Origin: Paenibacillus macerans
GTDB taxonomy: Bacteria; Bacillota; Bacilli; Paenibacillales; Paenibacillaceae
Direction of reading: 5' to 3'
DNA: 47,083 nt
Assembly: GCF_023715465.1 (NCBI RefSeq)
Contig: NZ_JAMBOE010000027.1
Span: forward strand, 1-47,083
Part shown: piece after piece, positions 24,339 to 31,789 of the stretch
Layout of the letters: every line of letters starts with the position of its first letter
How positions within the stretch are numbered: the first letter of the stretch is position 1
The notes under the pieces: generated by a model
Databases searched by the model: none
The model's input: the letters and a program-made list of their open reading frames with translations, nothing else
What the model was told of the DNA's origin: nothing
Program-made: the position numbers and the translations under genes

Positions 24339-25322
24339 TTATTTTTGTAAAATTTGCTCCATGACGTCCAACCCTTTGGATTGGCCCATGGCCAGCGGCC
24401 CGACGATTTCCGTGTCGATAACGTAAAGGTTGCCGCTTTTGACAGCCTTCAGCTGATTCCACACCGGGTTTTTGCCCAGCTCATCAAGTGAAAGCTCCGC
24501 CGTACCAGTAAAATCTTCACCGAGAAAAATATAATCCGGATCGATCGCGGCCACGCCTTCCAGGCTGATTTCGCTCCAATCCTGCATGTCCGGGAATTTG
24601 GCGAAGCCCAGACGCTCGTAATACGGCTCCATCCGCACGCCGCCGTAGTAATAGAACCCTTTGCCCCAAGTCATCATGAACATCGCGGTCTTCCCTTTTA
24701 CCCCAGACTTGTCCATATGGGCGGCCAACGCATCCAACTTGGCGTTATAGTCGGCGATATATTGCTCCGCTTTTTCCTCTTCGCCAAGAACTGCGGCTAC
24801 CTTCGTTATCGTATCCTGCCAGTTTTCGGATTGGTGGATGAGAATCGTAGGGGCGATTTGGGACAAATGGCCGTAGTTTTTCAGATCGTCCTCCCAAGCG
24901 ATGATCACATCGGGATCCAGCGCCAAAATGCTCTCCATATTGGCCGTGTCCCCCAGGTCGGTAATTTTGCCTTGTTTCGTAAAGCTGTCGTATACCGGGA
25001 AATTTTGCAGCGACTTCAGGCCGACCACGCCGGCCACCGTATCCTGCTCCCCAATGGCGAAAAGATGCTCGGCATACGGGAAGTAGGTGATGGCGACTTT
25101 TTTCGGTTTTTCCTCCAGCACGGTCTCTCCCTTGTCATGATGAATCGTGATCGGGAACTTGGCTCCCGTATTAGCTCCGCCTTGGCTGGAGTTTTGCGCG
25201 GTGGCGCTGTCGTTTCCGTTCGGCGGGGTGGAAGCGGATGGCGTTCCGCAGGCTGCCGTGGCGACGATGAATAGGATGGCGATGATGGGCAGGACGCCCC
25301 AGCGTTTAAAGGATGCAAGCAT
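24339..25322 (-). CDS. Iron-siderophore ABC transporter substrate-binding lipoprotein
   Basis: 327 residues, lipoprotein signal with ATAAC lipobox, a Ser/Asn/Gly-rich spacer, then a FecB/FhuD-type (helical backbone) binding domain: KVAITYFPYAEHLFAIG near 74, LDPDVIIAWEDD near 134, DPDYIFLGED near 262 and WNQLKAVKSGNLYVID near 287. Start ATG 25322 has GGGGGAAA upstream. A Fur box lies about 30-45 bases upstream, so iron starvation should induce it. No permease or ATPase genes are adjacent, so it must share a transporter encoded elsewhere. The AraC regulator upstream is a likely partner. Confidence 0.92.
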   Translation of the reverse strand: MLASFKRWGVLPIIAILFIVATAACGTPSASTPPNGNDSATAQNSSQGGANTGAKFPITIHHDKGETVLEEKPKKVAITYFPYAEHLFAIGEQDTVAGVVGLKSLQNFPVYDSFTKQGKITDLGDTANMESILALDPDVIIAWEDDLKNYGHLSQIAPTILIHQSENWQDTITKVAAVLGEEEKAEQYIADYNAKLDALAAHMDKSGVKGKTAMFMMTWGKGFYYYGGVRMEPYYERLGFAKFPDMQDWSEISLEGVAAIDPDYIFLGEDFTGTAELSLDELGKNPVWNQLKAVKSGNLYVIDTEIVGPLAMGQSKGLDVMEQILQK

Positions 25323-25347
25323 CGGTTTTCCCCCACTTCGTTCTGTT

Positions 25348-25366
25348 GATAATGATTTTCATTTTC
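25348..25366 (-). promoter_or_regulatory. Fur box
   Basis: GATAATGATTTTCATTTTC matches the 19-base Fur consensus at 16 positions. It lies between the AraC gene and the binding-protein gene, next to a TATAAT on the minus strand (25376-25381 region), and so would repress the binding-protein gene when iron is plentiful. Confidence 0.8.
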
Positions 25367-25412
25367 AGATCACATTATAATGAACGATCCAAGGGTTTGA
25401 AATAGACAATTG

Positions 25413-26267
25413 TCAAAAGATAGGTGGATTATTTCCGCTTCGGGAACGAAATTCGCTGGGGGAACAGCCGGTATGCTTTCTGAATAACCTGCTGAAATAA
25501 TGGGCGTCTCCATAACCGACGCTTTCGGCTATCTCGCTGACGCTGCAGCGGGTGGCGGCGAGCAGTTGGCGGGCCCGGCTCATGCGGTGCTGGATAACAT
25601 AATCGATGGGAAACATGCCCGCGTATTTGCGGAACGCGTATGCGAATTTTTTGACGTCCATTTCGTATAATCCGGCTAAGGTTTTCAGATTGAGCGGCTC
25701 CATATAATGCTCATGGATGTAGCCCAGGGCATGCTCGATCATGTTTCGGCTTCCGGCGTTCAAACGGCTGCGGGCACAGCTTAGCATCTCATAAACCGTC
25801 CCGTAAAAAAGTTCCTTGGACCTGACGGCCTGCAAAGGGCCGGGGGGCGTCATGGACGTTTGCAGCAGCCGCAGCAATTCCATGATCCGGGGTTGTTCAC
25901 CGGTATCCAGCATATAATGGGTCCGCGTATAAGCATCGGGGCTGCTCACCGGTGAATCCAGCGTGTAATGAATAAGAGCGTAGTCGAATCCGCCGGTTCC
26001 AACCTCGACCTGCAATGCCATGCCCTTGGGGCCGTGGACGATCAGGCCGGGCTGCAGTTCGTAAGACGTGTCGTCAAAGGTAAAGACGGCCTGTCCACGC
26101 AGGGCGAAAACCAGGCCAGCGTACGGCGTCGGGCGGGACCTGGTATGGCCCTTGTAGATGCCGGGGGGCAAATGGGTGAAATACACCCCATGCAGGGATA
26201 GCTCTCCGGCGGCAAATTGCTTCGCTAATTCGTTGAGGTCCACGACCGTCGTCACCTGCTTCCTCAA
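25413..26267 (-). CDS. AraC-family regulator (Btr-like)
   Basis: About 284 residues: an N-terminal cupin-type effector domain (about 25-150, RPTPYAGLVFALRGQAVFTFDD) and a C-terminal double helix-turn-helix (about 180-275, SVSEIAESVGYGDAHYFSRLFRKHTGCSPSEFR). Set directly upstream of a siderophore-binding lipoprotein, it recalls Bacillus Btr, an AraC-type activator of siderophore uptake, though Btr has a fused binding domain and this protein does not. The start is uncertain: TTG 26267 has no ribosome site, GTG 26255 has AGGAAG too close, and GTG 26243 has AGGTG nine bases ahead. Confidence 0.88.
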   Translation of the reverse strand: MRKQVTTVVDLNELAKQFAAGELSLHGVYFTHLPPGIYKGHTRSRPTPYAGLVFALRGQAVFTFDDTSYELQPGLIVHGPKGMALQVEVGTGGFDYALIHYTLDSPVSSPDAYTRTHYMLDTGEQPRIMELLRLLQTSMTPPGPLQAVRSKELFYGTVYEMLSCARSRLNAGSRNMIEHALGYIHEHYMEPLNLKTLAGLYEMDVKKFAYAFRKYAGMFPIDYVIQHRMSRARQLLAATRCSVSEIAESVGYGDAHYFSRLFRKHTGCSPSEFRSRSGNNPPIF

Positions 26268-26339
26268 AAATGTGGGTGGCTGCAGCTCTATTTTACCGGA
26301 GGAACGGGGCTTAAAGAAGGATGGAGGATATGGCCGAAC

Positions 26340-26780
26340 TTATTCAGCCGCTCCGATTTTACGCAGAAAGTCGTTAATATGCTGGTGCATCTCCACGATT
26401 TCCTCTTTCGTCACCTTGGTGCCTTCGTAAAGCTTAAGCGGCACCTGCGCGGCTTGCTCTTGCATAACTCGCCCCCGCTCGGTCAACGCGATGATGACGT
26501 TGCGTTCATCCGCCTTATCCCGCGTTCTTGTGATCAGCTCCATATTTTCCAGCTTCTTGAGCAGCGGCGTTAGGGTTCCCGAGTCGAGAAAGAGCTTCGC
26601 TCCCAGATCTTTGACGGTAACGTTGTCCTGTTCCCACAAAGAGAGCAGCGTAATGTACTGCGTGTAAGTGAGTCCGAATTCGGCCAGCAGCGGGCGGTAC
26701 AGCTTCATGATCTCCCGGGAGCATGTATAAAAAGCAAAACAGAGCTGATTGTCCAATTTCATCCATTCATGCGGCTGCAT
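26340..26780 (-). CDS. ohrR: OhrR, organic-peroxide-sensing MarR-family repressor
   Basis: 146 residues. The reactive cysteine lies in the conserved N-terminal LCFAFYTCSREI segment (residues about 13-24; the first Cys is the sensing position in Bacillus OhrR). The winged helix follows (LGAKLFLDSGTLTPLLKKLE, about 60-80, and TRTRDKADERNVIIALTERG, about 86-105). ATG 26780 follows AGGTGAT. An OhrR box (26801-26814) lies between its promoter and start, implying autorepression. The divergent gene is a glutathione peroxidase, not an ohrA. Confidence 0.93.
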   Translation of the reverse strand: MQPHEWMKLDNQLCFAFYTCSREIMKLYRPLLAEFGLTYTQYITLLSLWEQDNVTVKDLGAKLFLDSGTLTPLLKKLENMELITRTRDKADERNVIIALTERGRVMQEQAAQVPLKLYEGTKVTKEEIVEMHQHINDFLRKIGAAE

Positions 26781-26800
26781 GAGAGTATCACCTGCCATTG

Positions 26801-26814
26801 AATTGTATGCAATT
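26801..26814. promoter_or_regulatory. OhrR box upstream of ohrR
   Basis: AATTGTATGCAATT is nearly palindromic and matches the OhrR operator core (ATTGTATACAAT). It lies 20 bases upstream of the ohrR start codon and 11 bases downstream of its -10. Confidence 0.8.
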
Positions 26815-26825
26815 TTATTCGCGTA

Positions 26826-26855
26826 ATTATAGCACCCGAGGGTGCGGCAAGTCAA
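26826..26855 (-). promoter_or_regulatory. Promoter of ohrR
   Basis: On the minus strand: TTGACT (26855-26850), 18-base spacer containing the palindrome GCACCC-GA-GGGTGC, TATAAT (26831-26826). Confidence 0.7.
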
Positions 26856-27037
26856 AACGGCCGGCGGGCGGACGGCTCAGACGGCTCGAATGGCAAGGGG
26901 GCTAGACAGGGTGAAGTTTTCCGAATGCTTAGTCCTTCATGAGCTACTGTAGACTGGTCCCGAGTGAAGACTTTACCGGAGATAACCGTCACACAGGTCG
27001 GCAGAGACACAGATTAAAACGGGCTAGAGAGTGTCAT

Positions 27038-27070
27038 TTGACATCTCCAATTAAATTGTATACAATTTAA
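27038..27070 (+). promoter_or_regulatory. Glutathione peroxidase promoter with overlapping OhrR box
   Basis: TTGACA (27038-27043), 17-base spacer, TACAAT (27061-27066). A perfect 20-base palindrome with half TTAAATTGTA spans 27051-27070, covering the spacer end and the -10. OhrR binding there would block RNA polymerase. Confidence 0.88.
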
Positions 27071-27106
27071 TTACATCATACCTGTAAAAAATGGAGGAGA
27101 TTCATC

Positions 27107-27601
27107 ATGTCCCTATACGAAATAGAGGTTAAAACGATCAAGGGCGAGGTGCAGACGCTGGAGCCTTATCGCGGGCAGGTGCTGCTTATCGTCAATACGG
27201 CCACCAAATGCGGGTTTGCTCCGCAATTCAAAGGACTCCAAAAGCTGCATGACACTTACAAGGATCAAGGTTTTGCCGTGCTTGGCTTTCCCTGCGGGCA
27301 ATTCGCCAACCAAGAGCTGGCCACCGATGAGGAAGTTGCTCAGTCGTGCGAGCTGAATTTCGGTGTTTCGTTCCCGCTCTTCGCCAAAATCGACGTCAAC
27401 GGCAAAAATGCGCATCCTTTGTTCCGCCAGTTGGTGAACGAAGCGCCCGGCCTGCTCGGTTCCAAAGCGATCAAATGGAACTTCACGAAGTTCCTGATCG
27501 ACCGCAGCGGCAAGGTTGTAAAGCGGTTTGCCCCCGCGGAGGAGCCGGAGAAAATCGAAGGCCATATCCGCGAGCTGCTTGGCGCTGGGGTTCGGGCGTA
27601 A
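27107..27601 (+). CDS. Glutathione peroxidase family thiol peroxidase (BsaA type)
   Basis: Reduces organic or hydrogen peroxides using thioredoxin or a low-molecular-weight thiol. 164 residues. The catalytic cysteine lies in NTATKCGFAPQF (near residue 36), with FPCGQFANQE near 65 carrying the second conserved Cys and Gln, and IKWNFTKFLIDRSGKVVKRF near 124. It is a cysteine, not a selenocysteine, enzyme. ATG 27107 follows TGGAGGAG. The OhrR box on its promoter predicts induction by organic hydroperoxides. An intrinsic terminator follows. Confidence 0.94.
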   Translation: MSLYEIEVKTIKGEVQTLEPYRGQVLLIVNTATKCGFAPQFKGLQKLHDTYKDQGFAVLGFPCGQFANQELATDEEVAQSCELNFGVSFPLFAKIDVNGKNAHPLFRQLVNEAPGLLGSKAIKWNFTKFLIDRSGKVVKRFAPAEEPEKIEGHIRELLGAGVRA

Positions 27602-27610
27602 GCAGGGATA

Positions 27611-27644
27611 GTAAAACCTCCACTTTTCAGGGTGGAGGTTTTAC
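27611..27644 (+). terminator. Terminator after glutathione peroxidase gene
   Basis: GTAAAACCTCCAC (27611-27623) pairs perfectly with GTGGAGGTTTTAC (27632-27644). The stem contains its own T-run, so it may act on both strands. Confidence 0.75.
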
Positions 27645-27654
27645 TGCGTCTGCA

Positions 27655-27840
27655 CCTGATTGGAAAAAATCCAATAGATGGACGGAAATCGAGCGCCATT
27701 TCGGGCTCTCATTGGAAAATATCCAATAGAATTCGCTCAAATTGCCCGTTTTACGCCCTCCCGAACCTCATCTGTTGGAAATATCCAATCAAGCTTTTTT
27801 ATTTGCCAGAAAAATTCCAATTCTATTGGATAATTCCAAC
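27655..27840. repeat. ATTGGA/TCCAAT palindrome block, copy 1
   Basis: Palindromes ATTGGAAAAAATCCAAT (27659-27675), ATTGGAAAATATCCAAT (27711-27727) and TTGGAAATATCCAA (27775-27788), then a CCAATTCTATTGG core, with conserved sequence between them. The whole block is clearly homologous to 35904-36090. It is intergenic and can form several hairpins. From 27842 to 27939 a C-rich tract with CTAACTCC words follows. Confidence 0.8.
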
Positions 27841-27939
27841 CTGACACTAATCTGATTGCCGGTCTAACTCCAAATTAATTCCAAACTAACTAACTCGCAA
27901 TTCTAACCCCCAATCTAACTCCCAATCCGCCCCGGGCCG

Positions 27940-28746
27940 TTACACCAGTTTTTTGCGCAGGGCGCCGGAGATCAGGTCGATGATCGTGATCATCACGATA
28001 ATGCCAAGCATAATAATACCGACGCGATCCCAGTCGCGCGAGCTGAGGGCGAAAATCAGCGGAGTGCCGATGCCCCCGGCCCCGATCATCCCCAGAATGG
28101 TGGCGGAGCGGAGATTGATCTCGAACCGGTACAGCGTATACGACAGGAACCCCGGCAGCACCTGGGGCAGCACGGCGAACCAGAGGACTTGCAGGCGGCT
28201 CGCTCCAGCCGCGATCAGTGCTTCGGTCGGGCCGTGATCCATGTTTTCGATCTCATCGGCGAAAAGCTTGCCGAGCATCCCGACCGAGTGCAGCCCAAGG
28301 GCCAGCACGCCGGCGAAAGAGCCGGGGCCCACCGCCTTGATGAACAACAGCGCTATGACGATTTCCGGAAAAGTCCGGACGAAGCTCAGCAGCATTTTGC
28401 CCGGACCGGAAATCCAGCGCGTGCGGCTCATGTTGGCCGCCGCCCAAAAGGCAAACGGAAAGCAAACGACGGTGGAAATCACCGTGCCCAAAATGGAGAT
28501 CGCTAGCGTATCGAGCAGCCCCCGCAGCAAGTCCTCACCTTCCGGCAAATAGACGTAACCCCAATCCGGCGAGAACAGACCGGCAAAAATCGACTTCGTA
28601 ATCTGGCCGGCGGTTTCCTTAATGCCGTCAAAAGGAATGCCGGCAAAAGCCCAAATATAAACGAGGACAAGCAACACGTAAATTAGCCAGCGGTAGCGGC
28701 TTTTTTTCGGTTTGGCCACTTTTTCGCGCCATGTATTCGTCGTCAT
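27940..28746 (-). CDS. phnE: Phosphonate/phosphite-type ABC permease
   Basis: 268 residues, about six membrane segments, with the PhnE-type EAA loop (ENMDHGPTEALIAAGASRLQVLWFAVLPQ cut here to its key words HGPTEALIAAGAS, near 173-186) and the C-terminal GAGGIGTPL segment. ATG 28746 overlaps the stop of the previous permease by four bases. The two PhnE proteins probably form a heterodimer. It is the last gene of the operon. Confidence 0.92.
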   Translation of the reverse strand: MTTNTWREKVAKPKKSRYRWLIYVLLVLVYIWAFAGIPFDGIKETAGQITKSIFAGLFSPDWGYVYLPEGEDLLRGLLDTLAISILGTVISTVVCFPFAFWAAANMSRTRWISGPGKMLLSFVRTFPEIVIALLFIKAVGPGSFAGVLALGLHSVGMLGKLFADEIENMDHGPTEALIAAGASRLQVLWFAVLPQVLPGFLSYTLYRFEINLRSATILGMIGAGGIGTPLIFALSSRDWDRVGIIMLGIIVMITIIDLISGALRKKLV

Positions 28747-29558
28747 AACAATTTCTCCCGCACTTTCGCACTTAAATAGTCAATGATCAACACGACCGCC
28801 AGCGTAAACAGGATGATCATGCATGTTTTGTCATATTCCAGAAAACCTAATGTTACCTCGTAATAATGCCCGATCCCCCCGGCGCCGACCAGGCCGAGTA
28901 CCGCCGCCGCGCGTACGTTGATTTCAAAGGCATACAGCACGTAGGAGATGAAATGCGCCTGAATTTGCGGAACGACGCCAAAAATAATGCGCTGCGCCGG
29001 CGTGGCCCCCACGGCCGTCATCGCCTCCAGCGGCCCGCGGTCGATCGTCTCCAGCGCTTCGTACACCAGTTTGGCGATCAGGCCAAGCGAGAAAACGGTC
29101 AGCGCCAGGATGCCGGCAAACGGACCGAGGCCAAAGATGGCCACGAAGATGGCGGCCAGCAGCAGGTCGGGAATCGTCCGCACCAGGTTCAGCACGAAGC
29201 GGACGGGCTGGCGGATCCAGGCGCTTGGGGTCAGATTGCCGGCGCACAGCAGCGCTACCGGGACGGCGAGAATAGCGCCGAAGGTGGTGCTGATCAGCGC
29301 CATGCGGATCGTCTCCAGCATCGCCGGCACGATGTTGTCAAAGTAGCTCCACTTCGGCGGGAACATTTCCCGCAGCAGGTCGAGCATGTTGGGGGCCCCT
29401 TTGACGAGTTCGCCCAGCGTCGCTTCCGTTTTCACTGCGCTGCCCCATAACAGCAAAATGATGATTACGGCCGTCAAATAATGCCTCAGCTTATTTGGGG
29501 CCTTCGGGCGGCCTGCGAGCGCGGCAGCCTGGGGTTGCCGGTTTGGGTTCGTCTTCAT
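28743..29558 (-). CDS. phnE: Phosphonate/phosphite-type ABC permease
   Basis: 271 residues, six membrane segments, with EAA loop words RGPLEAMTAVGATPAQ near 175-190 and GAGGIGHYYEV near 225. Its start overlaps the ATPase stop (TGATG). It is paralogous to the following permease, sharing the GAGGIG segment. Confidence 0.92.
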   Translation of the reverse strand: MKTNPNRQPQAAALAGRPKAPNKLRHYLTAVIIILLLWGSAVKTEATLGELVKGAPNMLDLLREMFPPKWSYFDNIVPAMLETIRMALISTTFGAILAVPVALLCAGNLTPSAWIRQPVRFVLNLVRTIPDLLLAAIFVAIFGLGPFAGILALTVFSLGLIAKLVYEALETIDRGPLEAMTAVGATPAQRIIFGVVPQIQAHFISYVLYAFEINVRAAAVLGLVGAGGIGHYYEVTLGFLEYDKTCMIILFTLAVVLIIDYLSAKVREKLL

Positions 29559-30370
29559 CAGGCCCGCGCCTCCAATACCGCTTCGGACGGAAGTTGGCTG
29601 GCGAGCAGCTCTTCCCGGTCGATCGGCCGGCCGTAAATTTCCGCAAACCGCGCGTCGGTCGCCTCCGACACCGGGCCGTCGAAGACGACCCGGCCTGCTC
29701 TTAAGCCGATGATGCGGGTCGCGTACTGGCGGGCCAAGTCGATAAAATGCAGGTTGACGATCGTGGTGATGCCGAGCTCGAGATTGATGCGTTTCAGATC
29801 GTCCATCACCTGTTTCGTCGTCAGCGGGTCAAGCGAGGCCACCGGTTCGTCGGCCAAGACGATTTTCGCCTCCTGCGCGAGCACACGGGCGATCGCCACC
29901 CGCTGCTGCTGCCCGCCGGACAGCTCATCGGCGCGGGCGTACGCTTTTTCCACGATGTTTACCCGATCCAGCGCTGCAAAGGCCAGCTCGATATCCTCCT
30001 TTGGAAACAGCCCAAGCAGCGTGCGTAAAGTGGAGTGGTAGCCCACACGCCCGGCCAGGACGTTGCGCAGCACGGTGGAACGTTTGACGAGGTTGAAGCT
30101 CTGAAAAACCATGCCGATGTCGCGGCGGATCGTCCGCAGCTCTTTGCCTGCGGCCTTTGTGATCGATTTGCCGCCGATGAGGATATCGCCTTCGGAAATG
30201 TCGTGCAGCCGGTTGATGGAGCGGAGGAGCGTCGATTTCCCGGCGCCGGACAGCCCGACGACAGCCACGAACTCGCCCTTTTCAATCGTCAGGTTGATAT
30301 TGTCGAGCCCTTTGGTGCCGTTCGAATAATTTTTGGATACATTGCGAAGTTCTATCACGTTTAGAACCAT
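29558..30370 (-). CDS. phnC: Phosphonate/phosphite-type ABC ATPase
   Basis: 270 residues. Walker A GLSGAGKST near residue 39, Q-loop MVFQSFNLVKRSTVL near 87-101, signature LSGGQQQR near 150, Walker B IVLADEP near 170 and a switch region with LHFIDLA near 206. FNLVKR-V-NVLAGR words are typical of PhnC. It lies 187 bases downstream of phnD; a hairpin occupies that gap. Confidence 0.95.
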   Translation of the reverse strand: MVLNVIELRNVSKNYSNGTKGLDNINLTIEKGEFVAVVGLSGAGKSTLLRSINRLHDISEGDILIGGKSITKAAGKELRTIRRDIGMVFQSFNLVKRSTVLRNVLAGRVGYHSTLRTLLGLFPKEDIELAFAALDRVNIVEKAYARADELSGGQQQRVAIARVLAQEAKIVLADEPVASLDPLTTKQVMDDLKRINLELGITTIVNLHFIDLARQYATRIIGLRAGRVVFDGPVSEATDARFAEIYGRPIDREELLASQLPSEAVLEARA

Positions 30371-30527
30371 CCTTTAACTAAATGATCTAAAAAAACGCAT
30401 AGCCAGCACGGGGCCCGGAGGGGCACCGACTGGCTTGCACATTGGCTTGGAGACTTGATTGTTGTTGGTTGATGGAAACTTGATTGCGGCCGGCTTGCCG
30501 GTCCGCTATTTTTTTCGAAAGGGGGTG

Positions 30528-30545
30528 CCGCAGCGATTGCTGCGG
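30528..30545. promoter_or_regulatory. Intercistronic hairpin phnD-phnC
   Basis: CCGCAGC-GATT-GCTGCGG, 7-bp perfect stem, in the gap after phnD. It has no T-run on the minus strand, so it fits an RNA-stabilising or pausing element better than a terminator. Confidence 0.5.
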
Positions 30546-30557
30546 CGGTATTTTAAA

Positions 30558-31568
30558 CTACTCGGTTTTTACTTTTTCATTGTACTCGCGGACGATGTCG
30601 AACACGCTGTCGTTGGATTCAACGTAGCCTTCATGCGTGTAAATGTCGGCGATGATTTTGTGGCCTTCGGTGTCTTTGCCGATATCGATGAAGGCGTCCT
30701 TCAGCTTTTGCACCCATTCGGCGCTCATGTCGGAACGGACAGAAATCGTGTCGTTCGGAATCGGCTCCGTAAAGGCCAATACGCGGGTATCTTCAAAGAC
30801 GGTTGGATAGTCTTTTTTCACGGTGTTGCGCGCATCCTGGAAGATCGCGGCGGCGTCCACGTCGCCGTTCAGGACGGCGATCACGCCTTGGTCATGGCCT
30901 TTGACCGTGATTGGCTCCACGTCGGACAGCGGGTCGAGACCGGCATCCTGCAGAGCTGCCGCCGGCCATACGTATCCGGCCGAGGAGGTCACGTTTTGAT
31001 AAGCGATTTTTTTGCCTTTCAGATCGGCGAGCGTCTTGATGGCAGAGTCTTTTTTCACGATAATCATCGATTTGTAGAAATCGACAAGTTCATTCGTAGG
31101 AGCGCCAGTGGCGTCGTCAACCCCGTAACGCTGTGCCTGCAAAATAACTTCGGCGGCGCCTTTTTCCTTCGCCAGCACGTAAGCGGTCGGAGGAAGGAAA
31201 CCAACGTCGACCTGTTTGGAAGCCATCGCTTCAATGATTGTGTTGTAGTCGGTCGACACGCTGACTTTTACCGGAATGCCGAGACGGTCGGACAGCAGTT
31301 TTTCGAGCGGTTTAGCCTTGGCTTCCAGCGTATCGGCGTTTTGCGAAGGCACGAACTGCACGGTCAGCGTCTCTGGAACATAACCGGTATCGGCGGGTTT
31401 CGCAGCGCTATCCGTCTGGGTGTTTCCACCGGCGGCTGCGGAGTTGGCCGATCCGCTACCGTCCGCCGCGGCGTTTCCGCTGGTGTTCGCCGGGGCGTTG
31501 CTGCCGCAGCCGCTGATGAGGGCAACCGCAAACAATAATGGCAACATAAATTTGGTAAGCTTTTTCAA
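30558..31568 (-). CDS. phnD: Phosphonate/phosphite ABC substrate-binding lipoprotein
   Basis: About 336 residues. Lipobox LISGC, an Ala/Ser/Asn-rich spacer, then the PhnD fold: LTVQFVPSQNADTLEAKAKPLEKLL near 65-90, VDVGFLPPTAYVLA near 120, YKSMIIVKKDS near 162 and AYQNVTSSAGYVWP near 185-198. I chose TTG 31568, seven bases after TGGAGGT; a GTG further up covers that ribosome site. The ligand could be phosphonates, phosphite or hypophosphite; sequence reading cannot decide. It is divergent from a metallophosphatase gene. Confidence 0.93.
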   Translation of the reverse strand: MKKLTKFMLPLLFAVALISGCGSNAPANTSGNAAADGSGSANSAAAGGNTQTDSAAKPADTGYVPETLTVQFVPSQNADTLEAKAKPLEKLLSDRLGIPVKVSVSTDYNTIIEAMASKQVDVGFLPPTAYVLAKEKGAAEVILQAQRYGVDDATGAPTNELVDFYKSMIIVKKDSAIKTLADLKGKKIAYQNVTSSAGYVWPAAALQDAGLDPLSDVEPITVKGHDQGVIAVLNGDVDAAAIFQDARNTVKKDYPTVFEDTRVLAFTEPIPNDTISVRSDMSAEWVQKLKDAFIDIGKDTEGHKIIADIYTHEGYVESNDSVFDIVREYNEKVKTE

Positions 31569-31789
31569 ACGTATGACCTCCACACATTCTATTTTTTTTC
31601 GATTCCTTGTTTAATATATAAGAGGTTTATTAACGGTTCGTTAGGGAATAGGCCGAGTTTTGTAAATTTTTGAGCAGCAATTTTTAACATTGCCCTAAAA
31701 ATGGCTTGCTAGAATGGATCACGTGCATGAGTCGGCTGGCGTTGAATCATATGCGCAAAAGGGAAAATTTCGAAAAAGGATGGACGCAA

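Noticed and set aside
27655..27840. CRISPR-like spacing of palindromic repeats
   Set aside because: The repeats are short, unevenly spaced, and the intervening sequences are conserved between the two copies, unlike CRISPR spacers; no cas genes are present.
27632..27844. 70-codon frame after glutathione peroxidase, similar to one at 35878-36105
   Set aside because: The similarity is explained by the duplicated ATTGGA palindrome block; there is no ribosome site in either copy.
31584..31700. PhoP boxes between phnD and the metallophosphatase gene
   Set aside because: Single TTTACA and TTAATA words occur, but not at the 11-base spacing expected of PhoP direct repeats.
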